A stretch of DNA of 64,000 nt, from contig NZ_CP009631.1 in NCBI RefSeq assembly GCF_000959445.1, positions 62,001 through 126,000 of the forward strand, written 5' to 3'. The stretch comes from Burkholderia vietnamiensis LMG 10929. GTDB lineage: Bacteria; Pseudomonadota; Gammaproteobacteria; Burkholderiales; Burkholderiaceae. Made by a program: the position numbers and the translations under genes. The notes under the pieces are model-generated. The model made no database searches, was not told the origin of the DNA, and saw nothing but the letters and a program-made list of their open reading frames with translations. Below are positions 17,664 to 27,675 of the stretch, piece after piece (position 1 is the first letter of the stretch; each line of letters begins with the position of its first letter).

Positions 17664-19682
17664 ATGTCCGAAATCACCCAAACGGTCGCGGGCGACGCGT
17701 CCGCCCCTGCCCCGCGCCGCCTGCGCGCGATCCTGCCGCTGCCCGACCAACTGATCAGCCAGATCGCGGCCGGCGAGGTCGTTGAGCGCCCGGCGTCGGT
17801 CGTCAAGGAATTGCTCGAGAACGCGATGGATGCCGGCGCGCGCTCGCTGCGCATCGTGCTCGAGGAAGGCGGCGTCAAGCGCATCTCGATCACCGACGAC
17901 GGCTGCGGCATTCCGCCCGACGAGCTGCCGCTCGCGCTGATGCGCCACGCGACCAGCAAGATCCGCTCGCTCGAAGAGCTCGAGGCCGTGGCGACGCTCG
18001 GTTTTCGCGGCGAAGCGCTGGCGTCGATCGCGTCGGTCGCCGAGCTGGCGATCACCAGCCGCACGGCCGACGTCGCGCATGCGACGAAGATCGACGCGAC
18101 GACCGGCGCGCTGTCGCCGGCCGCCGGCGCGGTCGGCACGACGATCGAGGTGCGCGAGCTGTACTTCAACACGCCCGCGCGCCGCAAATTCCTGAAAAGC
18201 GAGCAGACCGAGTTCGGCCACTGCATCGAAATGATCCGCCGCGCGGCGCTCGCACGCCCGGACGTCGCGATCTCGGTGCTGCACAACGGCAAGGCCGTCG
18301 AGCACTGGAACGCGAGCGAACCGGCGCAGCGCGTCGCGAAGATCCTCGGCGACGGCTTCGCGACCGCCCATCTGCCGCTCGACGAACGGGCCGGGCCGCT
18401 GGCCGTATACGGCTGCGCCGGCCTGCCGACCGCGAGCCGCGGCCGCGCGGACCAGCAATACTTCTTCGTGAACGGCCGCTTCGTGCGCGACAAGCTGCTC
18501 ACGCACGCGGTGCGCGCCGCGTATGAGGACGTGCTGCACGGCGACCGCTATCCGTCCTACGTGCTGTTCCTCGACCTGCCGCCGGAAGCCGTCGACGTGA
18601 ACGTGCATCCGTCGAAGATCGAAGTGCGCTTCCGCGATTCGCGCTCGATCCACCAATACGTGTTCCACGCGGTGCAGCGCGCGCTCGCGCGCCATGCGGG
18701 CGCGTCGCCGGACACGACCGCCGGCGGCCACGCCGCGCACCTCGAAGCCCCGCCACGCGAGCCCGCCTCGTTCGGCGATACGCCGCTCGGTCAGCGCAGC
18801 GCGGCGGGCACGGGCGCGACGGGCTTTTCGCCGGCGGCTTCGTTCGGTGCTTCGTCGAGCTCCTCGTCCACTTCGTCCGCCTCGTCGCCCGGCAGCACGT
18901 GGATGCGTCAGGCGCGCATGACGCAGGGCACGCTGCCGGTCGCACAGCCGCTCGCGCTCTACGACGCGCTGTTCGGCCGCAAGGACACGGCCGACGGCAC
19001 GCCGCTCGTCGCACGCGATTCCGCCGATCCAGCCGACCCGTCGCGCACTCCGCTGCCCGGCTTCGCCGCCATGCCGCTCGCGGCCGCCGCGCACGACGAG
19101 CAGCCGCTCGGCTTCGCACTCGGCCAGATCCACGGGATCTATGTGCTCGCTCAAAACGCGCACGGCCTCGTGATCGTCGACATGCACGCGGCCCACGAAC
19201 GAATTCTCTACGAGCAGTTCAAGAACGCGCTCGCCGATCGCACGGTCGCCGTGCAGTCGCTGCTGCTGCCGATATCGATGACGGCGACGCCGGTCGAGAT
19301 CGGCACCGTCGAGGAAGAGCGCGACACGCTCGAATCGCTCGGCTTCGATCTCGCGGTGCTGTCGCCGACGACGCTCGCGATCCGCGCGGTGCCCGCGCTG
19401 CTGAAGGATGCCGACCTGCAGTCGCTCGCCCGCGCGGTGCTGGCCGATCTGCATGCGTTCGGCGGCTCGCGCGTGCTCACCGAGCGCCAGCACGAGCTGC
19501 TCGGCACGCTCGCGTGTCACCACGCGGTGCGCGCGAACCGGCGCCTGACGCTCGACGAGATGAACGCGCTGCTGCGGCAGATGGAAGCGACCGAGCGCGC
19601 CGATCAATGCAATCACGGCCGACCGACGTGGTATCAGCTGACGCTGAACGACCTCGACCGCCTGTTCATGCGCGGCCAATGA
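17664..19682 (+). CDS. mutL: DNA mismatch repair protein MutL
   Basis: A 672-residue protein. The N-terminal GHKL ATPase has [21 protein letters not shown] and GFRGEAL; a low-complexity Ser/Ala/Gly linker covers about 355-430; the C-terminal dimerisation domain follows. The C-terminus carries [12 protein letters not shown] at 506, a match to the MutL endonuclease motif D(Q/M)HA-x2-E-x4-E, with ACHHAVRA (about 616) and CNHGRP (649). So this MutL is predicted to nick DNA itself, unlike the E. coli protein. The stop overlaps the miaA start (ATGA). Confidence 0.96.
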   Translation: MSEITQTVAGDASAPAPRRLRAILPLPDQLISQIAAGEVVERPASVVKELLENAMDAGARSLRIVLEEGGVKRISITDDGCGIPPDELPLALMRHATSKIRSLEELEAVATLGFRGEALASIASVAELAITSRTADVAHATKIDATTGALSPAAGAVGTTIEVRELYFNTPARRKFLKSEQTEFGHCIEMIRRAALARPDVAISVLHNGKAVEHWNASEPAQRVAKILGDGFATAHLPLDERAGPLAVYGCAGLPTASRGRADQQYFFVNGRFVRDKLLTHAVRAAYEDVLHGDRYPSYVLFLDLPPEAVDVNVHPSKIEVRFRDSRSIHQYVFHAVQRALARHAGASPDTTAGGHAAHLEAPPREPASFGDTPLGQRSAAGTGATGFSPAASFGASSSSSSTSSASSPGSTWMRQARMTQGTLPVAQPLALYDALFGRKDTADGTPLVARDSADPADPSRTPLPGFAAMPLAAAAHDEQPLGFALGQIHGIYVLAQNAHGLVIVDMHAAHERILYEQFKNALADRTVAVQSLLLPISMTATPVEIGTVEEERDTLESLGFDLAVLSPTTLAIRAVPALLKDADLQSLARAVLADLHAFGGSRVLTERQHELLGTLACHHAVRANRRLTLDEMNALLRQMEATERADQCNHGRPTWYQLTLNDLDRLFMRGQ

Positions 19683-20653
19683 GCGTTTCGTTGCAGTCCC
19701 GTCCGACGACGATCGCATGCCTGCTCGGCCCCACCGCGTCCGGCAAGACGGCCGCCGCGCTCGCGCTGGCCGCGCGCCGGCCGATCGAGATCGTCAGCGT
19801 CGATTCGGCGCTGGTGTACCGCGACATGGATATCGGCACCGCGAAACCGACGCGCGACGAACGCGCGCGCGTGCCGCACCATCTGATCGACATCATCGAC
19901 CCGGCCGATTCGTACTCGGCCGCGAGCTTTCGCGCGGACACGCTGCGGCTGATCGCCGAGATCGCCGCGCGCGGCAACACGCCGCTGCTCGCCGGCGGCA
20001 CGATGCTGTACTACAAGGCGCTGACGCAGGGGCTCAACGACCTGCCGGGCGCCGACCCGGCGCTACGCGCGGAACTCGATGCCGACGCCGCACGCGACGG
20101 CTGGCCCGCGCTTCATGCGCGGCTGGCGCGGATCGATCCGGCGACCGCCGCGCGGCTCGCGCCGAACGATGCGCAGCGCATCCAGCGCGCGCTCGAGGTG
20201 TGCATGCTGAGCGGGCAACCGATGTCCGCGCTGCTCGCCGCGCCGCGCGCCGCGGACGATGCGGCCGCCGCCTACCGCTTCGTGCCGGTCGCGCTCGAGC
20301 CGTCGGACCGCGCGGTGCTGCATGCGCGCATCGCGCAGCGCTTCGACGCGATGCTCGAGGCGGGCTTCATCGACGAAGTCGAACGACTGCGCCGCCGCGA
20401 GGATCTTCATCTGGGGCTGCCGTCGATGCGCTGCGTCGGCTACCGGCAGGCGTGGGAGTACCTCGACGGCGCCATCGACTACCGGACGATGCGCGACAAG
20501 GGCATCTTCGCGACGCGCCAGCTGTGCAAACGGCAGATCACGTGGCTACGCGCGATGCCCGAACGGATCGTGGTCGACTGCATCGCACGCGATTCGACCG
20601 CGCAGGCGCTCGATGCGCTCGAGCGCGTGCTCGACGGCCGCGCCGCGCGCTGA
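19679..20653 (+). CDS. miaA: tRNA dimethylallyltransferase MiaA
   Basis: A 324-residue enzyme that adds a dimethylallyl group to N6 of A37 in tRNAs reading UNN codons. The P-loop is [10 protein letters not shown] (residues 15-24), and the [17 protein letters not shown] and [11 protein letters not shown] blocks are intact. It begins inside the mutL stop codon (ATGA), so translation is probably coupled. mutL-miaA is a conserved proteobacterial pair; hfq does not follow here. Confidence 0.96.
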   Translation: MSVSLQSRPTTIACLLGPTASGKTAAALALAARRPIEIVSVDSALVYRDMDIGTAKPTRDERARVPHHLIDIIDPADSYSAASFRADTLRLIAEIAARGNTPLLAGGTMLYYKALTQGLNDLPGADPALRAELDADAARDGWPALHARLARIDPATAARLAPNDAQRIQRALEVCMLSGQPMSALLAAPRAADDAAAAYRFVPVALEPSDRAVLHARIAQRFDAMLEAGFIDEVERLRRREDLHLGLPSMRCVGYRQAWEYLDGAIDYRTMRDKGIFATRQLCKRQITWLRAMPERIVVDCIARDSTAQALDALERVLDGRAAR

Positions 20654-20679
20654 CGCGCCCGCGTCGCGAGCCGCCGCAC

Positions 20680-21060
20680 TTACTGCGCGAGCGTCACGAG
20701 ATTGGCGTCGCGCACCAGCTGCCAGCGGCCGTCGCGCTTGCGGAAGATCGTCAGCGTGTGGCCCGAGCGCCGCACGGTGTCGCCGCCCGGCGGCGTCGCG
20801 TCGATCTCGATGAAATTGCGCAGATACGCCCAGTCGCCCATCACGCGCAGCTCGTCGATCCGGTAACGGCCGTCGACGGCCGCCGCGTGCGCGCCGCGCG
20901 ATGCGGCTGCGAACGCCGCCTTGTCGAACGGCGGCTGGCCGGCGACCATGAAGATCGCATCGTCGGCGATCAGGTCGAGCACGGTCGCCAGATCGCCGCG
21001 GCGGCTCGACACGAACCAGGTTTCCACCAGCGTGCGAATCGCGTGTTCGTCTTCGGTCAT
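20680..21060 (-). CDS. SnoaL-like / SgcJ-EcaC family protein (DUF4440)
   Basis: A 126-residue small cone-fold protein with the pattern EDEHAIRTLVETWFVSSRRGDLATVLDLIADDAIFM and later GHTLTIFRKRDGRWQLVRDAN. These are typical of NTF2-like SgcJ/EcaC proteins. Function is unknown, and members range from isomerase-like enzymes to ligand-binding proteins. A GGAGGGA ribosome site lies just upstream of ATG 21060. It is convergent with miaA and downstream of purM on the same strand but separated by the purM terminator. Confidence 0.75.
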   Translation of the reverse strand: MTEDEHAIRTLVETWFVSSRRGDLATVLDLIADDAIFMVAGQPPFDKAAFAAASRGAHAAAVDGRYRIDELRVMGDWAYLRNFIEIDATPPGGDTVRRSGHTLTIFRKRDGRWQLVRDANLVTLAQ

Positions 21061-21107
21061 CGTCGTCCCTCCTTCAATGCCGCATCGGCACGCCCGCGCC
21101 GAGCGCG

Positions 21108-21142
21108 AAAAAAAACCGCCCGGATCGTCTCCGGGCGGCTTT
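21108..21142 (-). terminator. Intrinsic terminator of purM
   Basis: CCGCCCGG (21116-21123) pairs with CCGGGCGG (21131-21138). Read on the minus strand the hairpin is followed by eight T, so it ends the purM transcript. Confidence 0.92.
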
Positions 21143-21167
21143 CGTCACTGCATGCTGCGGCGGCGCG

Positions 21168-22223
21168 TCAGACCACGACCGTCTGCGCCTCGCCTTCGCG
21201 GCTCGCACGCACGGTGCCGATCTTCCACACCTGCTCGCCGGCGGCCGTCAGGTCGGCGATCGCCGCGTCCGCATCGGCTGCCGCGACGATCACGGCCATC
21301 CCGATCCCGCAGTTGAACACGCGGTGCATTTCGGCGTCCGCAACGCCGCCGTGCTCCTGCAGCCACTTGAACAGCGGCGGCAGCGGCCAGGCGTTCTGGT
21401 CGAGCTCGGCGGTGAGGCCTTCGCGCAGCACGCGCGGAATGTTCTCGACGAGACCGCCGCCGGTGATGTGCGCCATGCCCTTCACCGTCAGCTTCTGCAT
21501 CAGCGCGAGCAACGGCTTCACGTAGATGCGGGTGGGCGCCATCAGCGTGTCCGCCAGCGAGCGGCCGTGGAAATCGGCCGACAGGTCGGGGTTCGCGCGC
21601 TCGATGATCTTGCGCACCAGCGAGAAGCCGTTCGAATGGATGCCGCTCGATGCGAGGCCGAGCACCACGTCGCCCGCGCCGATCGTGCTGCCGTCGATGA
21701 TCTTGCTCTTCTCGACCGCGCCGACCGCAAAACCGGCCAGGTCGTATTCGCCGTCCGGGTACATGCCCGGCATCTCGGCCGTTTCGCCGCCGATCAGCGC
21801 GCAGCCCGACAGCTCGCAGCCATGGGCGATGCCCTTGACGACGGTCGCGGCCGTGTCGACGTCGAGCTTGCCGCAGGCGAAGTAGTCGAGGAAGAACAGC
21901 GGCTCGGCGCCTTGCACGAGGATGTCGTTCACGCTCATCGCGACCAGATCCTGGCCGACCGTGTCGTGTTTGTTCAGATGAAATGCGAGCTTCAGCTTGG
22001 TGCCCACGCCGTCGGTGCCCGACACGAGCACGGGCTCCCGGTACTTCTTCGGCACTTCGAACAGCGCGCCGAAGCCGCCGATGCCGCCGAGCACGCCGTC
22101 GCGCAGCGTTTTCTTCGCAAAAGGCTTGATCTTGTCGATGAGCGCGTCGCCCGCGTCGATGTCGACGCCTGCGTCGCGGTAGGACAGACCCTGAGCGTCG
22201 GGAGCGGATTTCGGAGGATTCAT
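21168..22223 (-). CDS. purM: Phosphoribosylformylglycinamidine cyclo-ligase
   Basis: The 351-residue AIR synthetase performs the fifth step of purine synthesis: ATP-dependent closure of FGAM to AIR in the cytosol. Family motifs are present: [27 protein letters not shown] and [12 protein letters not shown], and length is normal. ATG 22223 gives MNPPKSAPD, and the conserved [13 protein letters not shown] follows. It is divergent from hda across a 241-base gap with back-to-back -10 elements at 22243-22261. Confidence 0.97.
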   Translation of the reverse strand: MNPPKSAPDAQGLSYRDAGVDIDAGDALIDKIKPFAKKTLRDGVLGGIGGFGALFEVPKKYREPVLVSGTDGVGTKLKLAFHLNKHDTVGQDLVAMSVNDILVQGAEPLFFLDYFACGKLDVDTAATVVKGIAHGCELSGCALIGGETAEMPGMYPDGEYDLAGFAVGAVEKSKIIDGSTIGAGDVVLGLASSGIHSNGFSLVRKIIERANPDLSADFHGRSLADTLMAPTRIYVKPLLALMQKLTVKGMAHITGGGLVENIPRVLREGLTAELDQNAWPLPPLFKWLQEHGGVADAEMHRVFNCGIGMAVIVAAADADAAIADLTAAGEQVWKIGTVRASREGEAQTVVV

Positions 22224-22242
22224 GGGGGAATGCGAGAAGGTC

Positions 22243-22261
22243 GGTAAAATGCGATTTTACC
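22243..22261. promoter_or_regulatory. Palindromic divergent -10 pair between purM and hda
   Basis: GGTAAAAT-GCG-ATTTTACC is a perfect 8-bp inverted repeat in which each arm reads TAAAAT on its own strand. The minus copy would start purM near 22247; the plus copy could serve the hda side. The symmetry also suits an operator. No strong -35 boxes were identified. Confidence 0.5.
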
Positions 22262-22315
22262 CGAAGCCGGCCCGTTGGCCGGAATTCCCAGCACCGATTC
22301 GTCAGGGATTGCATC

Positions 22316-22468
22316 TTGGTCGACACGTCCCCGTTTTTCCCGCTCCGCGAGCCGTGCGCCACGCTGCGCACGCGGATGCGCGCGGCCACGCGGGCGGCCG
22401 GTGTCGGCGCGATCCCCGGTGCGTGCCCCGCGTACGGCACGCGTTTCGTCAACCGCCTCGCATTGTGA
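22316..22468 (+). CDS. Possible 50-codon ORF coupled to hda
   Basis: An open frame from TTG 22316 (AGGGA about 10 bases upstream) to TGA 22466-22468. Its third codon positions are G or C in about 45 of 50 codons, as strong as in real genes here. The stop overlaps the GTG proposed for hda (GTGA), which suggests translational coupling. The product (VDTSPFFPLREP... to ...FVNRLAL) is not recognised. It could be a small protein, the 3' remnant of a longer gene lost between purM and hda, or chance in GC-rich DNA. Confidence 0.3.
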   Translation: MVDTSPFFPLREPCATLRTRMRAATRAAGVGAIPGACPAYGTRFVNRLAL

Positions 22469-23208
22469 CCGTCGTGACCCGTCAACTGACGCTCGATCTC
22501 GGCACGCCGCCGCCCGCCACGTTCGACAACTTCATCATGAACGAGGAGAACGACGAGCTCGTGTCGCGGCTCCAGAAGCTCGACCTCGCGCTCGCGGCGG
22601 GCCCCGTGCCGGACCGGTCGTTCTACATCTGGGGCGAGCCGGGCAGCGGCCGCACCCACCTGCTGCAGGCGCTCGTGAGCGACGCGTCGTACGGCTATGC
22701 GCGCTACCTGACGCCGCAGAGCCCGCTCGGCGCGTTCACGTTCGACCCGCGCATCGGCATCTACGCGATCGACGACTGCGACAAGATGAGCGACACGCAG
22801 CAGGTCGCGCTGTTCAACCTGTTCAACGAAGTCCGTGCGCATCCGTCGAGCGCGTTCGTGGCCGCGGGCCCCGCGGCGCCGCTCGCGCTCGACGTGCGCG
22901 AAGATCTGCGCACGCGGCTCGGCTGGGGGCTGGTGTTCCACCTGTCGCCGCCGTCCGACGCCGGCAAGATCGCCGTGCTGAAGCTCGCGGCGAAGGAGCG
23001 CGGCATCGCGCTCACCGATGACATCGCCGCGTACCTGCTGACCCATTTCCGCCGTGACATGCCGAGCCTGATGGCGCTGCTCGACGCGCTCGACCGCTTC
23101 TCGCTCGAGCAGAAGCGCGCGGTCACGCTGCCGCTGCTGCGCCGGATGCTGGCGCGCCCGGGCGACGACATCGCGCCGCCCGGCACAGGCCCGAACCGCT
23201 TCGAGTAA
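22465..23208 (+). CDS. hda: DnaA regulatory inactivator Hda
   Basis: A 247-residue AAA+ protein with a DnaA-like ATPase domain. It contains the clamp-binding peptide QLTLDL at the N-terminus, Walker A-like WGEPGSGRTHLLQA, sensor and arginine-finger regions, and a C-terminal block that includes FRRDMPSLMALLDALDRFS. With the DNA-loaded sliding clamp, Hda stimulates ATP hydrolysis by DnaA to stop re-initiation. No ATG precedes the clamp motif. GTG 22465 (VTVVTRQL) or GTG 22474 (VTRQL) are the candidates; I prefer 22465 because of the GTGA overlap with the ORF before it. Confidence 0.9.
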   Translation: MTVVTRQLTLDLGTPPPATFDNFIMNEENDELVSRLQKLDLALAAGPVPDRSFYIWGEPGSGRTHLLQALVSDASYGYARYLTPQSPLGAFTFDPRIGIYAIDDCDKMSDTQQVALFNLFNEVRAHPSSAFVAAGPAAPLALDVREDLRTRLGWGLVFHLSPPSDAGKIAVLKLAAKERGIALTDDIAAYLLTHFRRDMPSLMALLDALDRFSLEQKRAVTLPLLRRMLARPGDDIAPPGTGPNRFE

Positions 23209-23219
23209 AATGCCCTTCC

Positions 23220-23897
23220 ATGACTAATCTGGCACTCTTTGACCTCGATCACACGCTGATCCCGACCGATAGCGACCACGAATGGGGTCGCTTCATGGTG
23301 AAGCTCGGCATCGTCGACGCGGAAAGCTTCTCGCGTCAGAACGATCAGTTCTTCGCCGACTACAAGGCCGGCAAGCTCGACATCCACGCGTACCTGTGCG
23401 CGATGCTCACGCCGCTCGCGAAGTATTCGCGCGCGCAGCTGGCCGAATGGCACGAGCAGTACATGCACGAGGTGATCCGCCCCGCGATGACGCCCGCCGC
23501 GCTCGAGCTGGTGCGCAAGCACCTCGACGCCGGCGACCTGTGCTGCGTCGTGACGGCGACCAACGAATTCATCACGCGCCCGATTGCGACCGCGTTCGGC
23601 GTCGAGACGCTGATCGCGTGCGAAGTCGAAACGACCGACGGGCATCCCGACTCGCCGTACACGGGCCGGCCGACCGGCACGCCGAGCTATCGCGAAGGCA
23701 AGATCGTGCGCACCGAAGCATGGCTCGCGTCGCTCGGCAAGCACTGGGACGACTTCGAGCACAGCTACTTCTACAGCGACTCGCACAACGACATCCCGTT
23801 GCTCGAGAAAGTCACCGACCCGATCGCGACCAACCCCGACGACACGCTGCGCGCGCATGCAAGCAACCGCGGCTGGCGCATCCTGGACCTCTTCTGA
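23220..23897 (+). CDS. HAD superfamily phosphatase (SerB-like, subfamily IB)
   Basis: A 225-residue protein with HAD motif I FDLDHTLIPTDS (nucleophile Asp8, Asp10), motif II VVTATNEF, and motif IV YSDSHNDIPLLE. This resembles SerB-type phosphatases; several such proteins act on histidinol-phosphate or other phosphomonoesters, and the substrate here is undefined. TAAAAT at 23206-23211 ends 8 bases before the ATG with no Shine-Dalgarno, so a leaderless transcript is possible. hda ends within that hexamer, and pcnB starts 5 bases after the stop. Confidence 0.85.
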   Translation: MTNLALFDLDHTLIPTDSDHEWGRFMVKLGIVDAESFSRQNDQFFADYKAGKLDIHAYLCAMLTPLAKYSRAQLAEWHEQYMHEVIRPAMTPAALELVRKHLDAGDLCCVVTATNEFITRPIATAFGVETLIACEVETTDGHPDSPYTGRPTGTPSYREGKIVRTEAWLASLGKHWDDFEHSYFYSDSHNDIPLLEKVTDPIATNPDDTLRAHASNRGWRILDLF

Positions 23898-23902
23898 ACG
23901 TC

Positions 23903-25462
23903 GTGATCAAAAAATTCATTCGCAAGCTGCTCGGCCAGGACGGCACCGAGCAAGCGGCCCCGGCCGCAGCAGCCTCAGCTTCGGCCTCTGCCTCGGCCGA
24001 ACCGCCCGCCACTTCGCCGCGCGCCGCCAAGGGCAGCCGCAGCACCGCCGCGGCGAAGAAGCCGCGCAGCAACCACGAACCGACCGTCGTGCCGGCCAGC
24101 GTGCACCGGATCGATCCGTCGCTGATCTCGAAGAACGCGGTGCGCGTGACCGACACGCTGCAGCAGGCGGGCTTCCGTGCGTTCATCGTCGGCGGCGCGG
24201 TGCGCGACCTGCTGTTCGGGATCGCGCCGAAGGACTTCGACGTCGCGACCGACGCGACGCCGACCGAGGTGCAGCGCCTGTTCCGCCGCGCCCGCCTGAT
24301 CGGCCGCCGCTTCCAGATCGTGCACGTGCAGTTCGGTCAGGAGCTGATCGAGGTGTCGACGTTCCGCGCGCTGGTCGATGCGCCGCCCGAGGCCGCGCCG
24401 GCCGAGCCGCCGAAGCGCCTGAAGCGCGACGAGCTCGATCGCCGTACGCATGCGGTCGACGCGAGCGGCCGCGTGCTGCGCGACAACGTCTGGGGCGAGC
24501 AGCACGAAGACGCGGCGCGCCGCGACTTCACGATCAACGCGATGTACTACGACCCGTCGACGCAGACGGTGCTCGATTACCACGACGGGATGGCCGACAT
24601 GCGCGCCCGTCTGCTGCGGATGATCGGCGATCCGGCCACCCGCTATCGCGAGGATCCGGTGCGGATGCTGCGCGTGGTGCGCTTCGCGGCGAAGCTCGGC
24701 TTCGAGATCGAGCCGCACACGCGCGAGCCGATCAAGCCGCTGGCCGACCTGATCAACAACGTGCCGGCCGCGCGCCTGTTCGACGAGATGCTGAAGCTGC
24801 TGCTGTCGGGCCACGCGCTCGCGTGCCTGAAGCAGCTGCGCGAGCAGGGGCTGCACCACGGGCTGCTGCCGCTGCTCGACGTCGTGCTCGAACAGCCGCA
24901 GGGCGAGAAGTTCATCACGCTCGCGCTGAACAACACCGACGCGCGCGTGCGCGCCGGCAAGCCGGTGTCGCCCGGCTTCCTGTTTGCGACGCTGCTGTGG
25001 CACGACATGCGCCAGCGCTTCGAGCAATACTCGGCCGACGGCGAATTCCCGGTGCCGGCCCTCCATCGCGCGATGGACGACGTGCTCGACATGCAGACCG
25101 AGAAGCTCGCGATCCACAAGCGCTACTCGGCCGACATGCGCGAGATCTGGGGCCTGCAGCTGCGCCTCGAGAAGCGCTCGGGCCGCAGCGCGATGCGGCT
25201 GCTGGAACACCAAAGATTTAGAGCGGGGTATGATTTCCTCCTGTTACGCTGCGAATCCGGCGAGCTCGATGCAGAGGTCGGCCAGTGGTGGACGGATTTC
25301 ATCGAAGGCGATGCAGCCGCGCGTGAGGCCCTCCTCACGCAGGGCGGCTCGAAGGAAAAATCGCCGCGCAAGCGGCGCCGCCGCGGCGGCGCGCGAAACC
25401 GCCAGCCGGGCGAAGGTGCAGCCGAGCAGTCGCGGGACACCAAGGGCGGTTCGGGCGACTGA
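23903..25462 (+). CDS. pcnB: Poly(A) polymerase I
   Basis: The 519-residue nucleotidyltransferase adds 3' poly(A) tails that target RNA for decay. An N-terminal Ala/Ser-rich tail (residues 15-65) precedes the catalytic head, with FIVGGAVRDLLFGIAPKDFD at about 95-115 (metal-binding D-x-D), then the RNA-binding region YREDPVRMLRVVRFAAKLGF. The Lys/Arg-rich C-terminus (SPRKRRRRGGARNRQ) is typical of PcnB. Start is GTG 23903 (VIKKFIRKLLGQ); there is no ATG before the conserved part. It is close behind the HAD gene and 33 bases before folK. Confidence 0.94.
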   Translation: MIKKFIRKLLGQDGTEQAAPAAAASASASASAEPPATSPRAAKGSRSTAAAKKPRSNHEPTVVPASVHRIDPSLISKNAVRVTDTLQQAGFRAFIVGGAVRDLLFGIAPKDFDVATDATPTEVQRLFRRARLIGRRFQIVHVQFGQELIEVSTFRALVDAPPEAAPAEPPKRLKRDELDRRTHAVDASGRVLRDNVWGEQHEDAARRDFTINAMYYDPSTQTVLDYHDGMADMRARLLRMIGDPATRYREDPVRMLRVVRFAAKLGFEIEPHTREPIKPLADLINNVPAARLFDEMLKLLLSGHALACLKQLREQGLHHGLLPLLDVVLEQPQGEKFITLALNNTDARVRAGKPVSPGFLFATLLWHDMRQRFEQYSADGEFPVPALHRAMDDVLDMQTEKLAIHKRYSADMREIWGLQLRLEKRSGRSAMRLLEHQRFRAGYDFLLLRCESGELDAEVGQWWTDFIEGDAAAREALLTQGGSKEKSPRKRRRRGGARNRQPGEGAAEQSRDTKGGSGD

Positions 25463-25495
25463 CGCTCGCTGGCGAACGACGTAGGAAGTGATGCC

Positions 25496-26038
25496 ATGAC
25501 GGTTGCATATATCGGACTGGGGGCGAATCTCGGCGATGCGCGCCAGACTCTGAAGGACGCGGTGGTGTGCCTGGCACAGCAGCGCGCCATCTCGGTCCTC
25601 GGCAAATCGAGCCTGTATCGCACGGCGCCGTTCGAAGCGAGCGGCGACGATTACTACAACTGCGTCGTCAAGCTCGACACGACGCTGTCGGCCCGCGAGC
25701 TGCTCGCGCTCTGCCAGAAGATCGAACATCACTTCGGGCGCGAGCGCCCGTATCGCAACGCACCGCGCACGCTCGACCTCGACATCCTGCTGTTCGGCAC
25801 CGATGCGATCGACGAGCCCGACCTGATCGTCCCGCATCCCCGCCTCACCGATCGTGCCTTCGCGCTCGTGCCGCTCATCGAAATCGACCCGGCGCTCGAC
25901 ATCCCGCTGCGCGGCCGCGCCGACGCATTTCTCGCGGCCGTCGCCGATCAGCGCGTCGAGAAGGTGCAGACCTGCCAATGCCTGATGCAGAAGGCCCTCG
26001 CCGCCGGCGCAGACGCCGACAAGAACCGCTGCCGATGA
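25496..26038 (+). CDS. folK: 2-amino-4-hydroxy-6-hydroxymethyldihydropteridine pyrophosphokinase
   Basis: A 180-residue HPPK with the family signature [13 protein letters not shown] near the N-terminus and [18 protein letters not shown], the catalytic and substrate loop. It transfers pyrophosphate from ATP to hydroxymethyldihydropterin in folate synthesis. AGGAAG lies before ATG 25496. The stop overlaps the start of the kinase gene (ATGA at 26035). Folate context is shared with the pabB-pabC fusion and glyA in this window. Confidence 0.95.
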   Translation: MTVAYIGLGANLGDARQTLKDAVVCLAQQRAISVLGKSSLYRTAPFEASGDDYYNCVVKLDTTLSARELLALCQKIEHHFGRERPYRNAPRTLDLDILLFGTDAIDEPDLIVPHPRLTDRAFALVPLIEIDPALDIPLRGRADAFLAAVADQRVEKVQTCQCLMQKALAAGADADKNRCR

Positions 26039-26721
26039 ACAATGCTCCGCTGACCGTCACCGCGCCCGATCTGCGCGCCCCGCACCGCTACCTGGTGATC
26101 GAAGGCCCGATCGGCGTCGGCAAGACGACGCTCGCGCGCCTGCTCGCCGAACGCTGGTCGATGCAGGCGCTGCTCGAGCGCCCGCAGGACAACCCGTTTC
26201 TCGAACGCTTCTACCGCGACACCGCGCGCTACGCGCTGCCCGCGCAGCTCGCGTTCGCGCTGCAGCGCGCGCAGCAGGCGCGCGAGCTGCTCGGCGCGCT
26301 CGACACCGGCCGGCCGGTGGTCGCCGATTTCATGCCGCAGAAGAACGACATCTTCGCGCGGCTGAACCTGCCGGAAGACGAATGGCAGCTGTACCGCGCG
26401 ATCGCCGCGCACGTCGACGTACCGCAGGCGCCCGCGCCCGATCTGGTCGTCTATCTGCAGGCGAGCCCCGAGGTGCTGTTCTCGCGCATCCAGAAGCGCG
26501 GGCTGCCGATGGAGCTGCAGATCAGCGACGCGTACCTGCGCGCGCTGGTCGACGCCTACAACGAATTCTTCTATCACTACGACCGCACGCCGGTACTGAC
26601 GGTCGCGGCCGAACATCTGAACCCGCTGGATTCCCCCGAAGACCTCGCGCTGCTGATCGAGCGCATCGACACGATGCGCGGCCGCAAGGAATTCTTCGTC
26701 AAGGGCGAGACGACGCGCTGA
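26035..26721 (+). CDS. Deoxynucleoside kinase family protein
   Basis: A 228-residue protein with P-loop [15 protein letters not shown] (residues 23-37) and a lid-type segment [18 protein letters not shown], matching the deoxyadenosine/deoxyguanosine kinase (dNK) family, which phosphorylates deoxynucleosides for salvage. It overlaps folK by 4 bases and precedes panB by 47, so folK-dNK-panB look like one operon. Which nucleoside it prefers cannot be read from the sequence. Confidence 0.85.
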   Translation: MNNAPLTVTAPDLRAPHRYLVIEGPIGVGKTTLARLLAERWSMQALLERPQDNPFLERFYRDTARYALPAQLAFALQRAQQARELLGALDTGRPVVADFMPQKNDIFARLNLPEDEWQLYRAIAAHVDVPQAPAPDLVVYLQASPEVLFSRIQKRGLPMELQISDAYLRALVDAYNEFFYHYDRTPVLTVAAEHLNPLDSPEDLALLIERIDTMRGRKEFFVKGETTR

Positions 26722-26768
26722 CGCGCGCACCGCCCGCCGTTCCTCCCCCATTCGAACCGGATTTCCCC

Positions 26769-27584
26769 ATGACCTATCTCCAGGAATCGAGCCGGCCTGC
26801 GATCACTGTGCCGAAGCTGCAGGCAATGCGCGAAGCCGGCGAGAAGATCGCGATGCTGACCTGCTACGACGCGAGCTTCGCCGCGCTGCTCGATCGCGCC
26901 GGCACCGACGTGCTGCTGATCGGCGACTCGCTCGGCAACGTGCTGCAAGGCCACACGACCACGCTGCCCGTGTCGCTCGACGACATCGCGTACCACACCG
27001 CGTGCGTCGCGCGCGTGCAGCCGCGCGCGCTGGTCGTCGCCGATCTGCCGTTCGGCACCTACGGCACGCCCGCAGAAGCGTTCGCCCATTCGGTCGCGCT
27101 GATGCGCGCGGGCGCGCAGATGGTCAAGCTCGAAGGCGGCGAATGGCTCGCCGACACGATCCGCTTTCTCGTCGAACGCTCGGTGCCGGTGTGCGCGCAT
27201 CTCGGCCTCACGCCGCAGTCGGTGCATGCGTTCGGCGGCTTCAAGGTTCAGGGCCGCACCGAAGCCGGCGCCGCGCAGTTGCTGCGCGACGCGCGCGCGA
27301 TCGAGGACGCCGGCGCGCAGCTCGTCGTGCTCGAAGCGGTGCCGACGCTCGTCGCCGCCGAAGTCACGCACATGCTGAAGATCCCGACGATCGGGATCGG
27401 CGCGGGGCTCGATTGCTCGGGCCAGGTGCTGGTGCTGCACGACATGCTGGGCATCTTCCCCGGCAAGCGGCCGCGCTTCGTGAAGGATTTCATGCAAGGC
27501 CAGCCGAGCATCCAGGCCGCCGTCGAAGCGTACGTCAGCGCGGTGAAGGAGCGCACGTTCCCCGGCCCCGAGCATTCGTTCTGA
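26769..27584 (+). CDS. panB: 3-methyl-2-oxobutanoate hydroxymethyltransferase
   Basis: The 271-residue TIM-barrel enzyme makes ketopantoate from alpha-ketoisovalerate and 5,10-methylene-THF, the first committed step to pantothenate and CoA. Motifs present: [33 protein letters not shown] (metal Asp), VKLEGG and [11 protein letters not shown]. Its need for methylene-THF links it to glyA and to the folate genes nearby. It is convergent with pabB-pabC. Confidence 0.96.
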   Translation: MTYLQESSRPAITVPKLQAMREAGEKIAMLTCYDASFAALLDRAGTDVLLIGDSLGNVLQGHTTTLPVSLDDIAYHTACVARVQPRALVVADLPFGTYGTPAEAFAHSVALMRAGAQMVKLEGGEWLADTIRFLVERSVPVCAHLGLTPQSVHAFGGFKVQGRTEAGAAQLLRDARAIEDAGAQLVVLEAVPTLVAAEVTHMLKIPTIGIGAGLDCSGQVLVLHDMLGIFPGKRPRFVKDFMQGQPSIQAAVEAYVSAVKERTFPGPEHSF

Positions 27585-27627
27585 TACACGGGCCGGCCGC
27601 TCGCTCGCCGGGCGCGCGGCCCGGACA

Positions 27628-27661
27628 AAAGAAGCGCGGCGTCCTGTACGGGACGCCGCGC
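27628..27661 (-). terminator. Terminator after the pabB-pabC gene
   Basis: A perfect 11-bp stem GCGCGGCGTCC / GGACGCCGCGC (27634-27644 and 27651-27661). On the minus strand it is followed by TTCTTTT. It lies between convergent panB and pabB-pabC. Confidence 0.85.
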
Positions 27662-27675
27662 GGGCCGTCAGTGCA

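Noticed and set aside
16806..19718. 970-codon minus-strand frame spanning mutL and dedA
   Set aside because: Only its C-terminal 227 codons (DedA) are real; the rest is antisense to mutL, and a TTG with ribosome site marks the true start.
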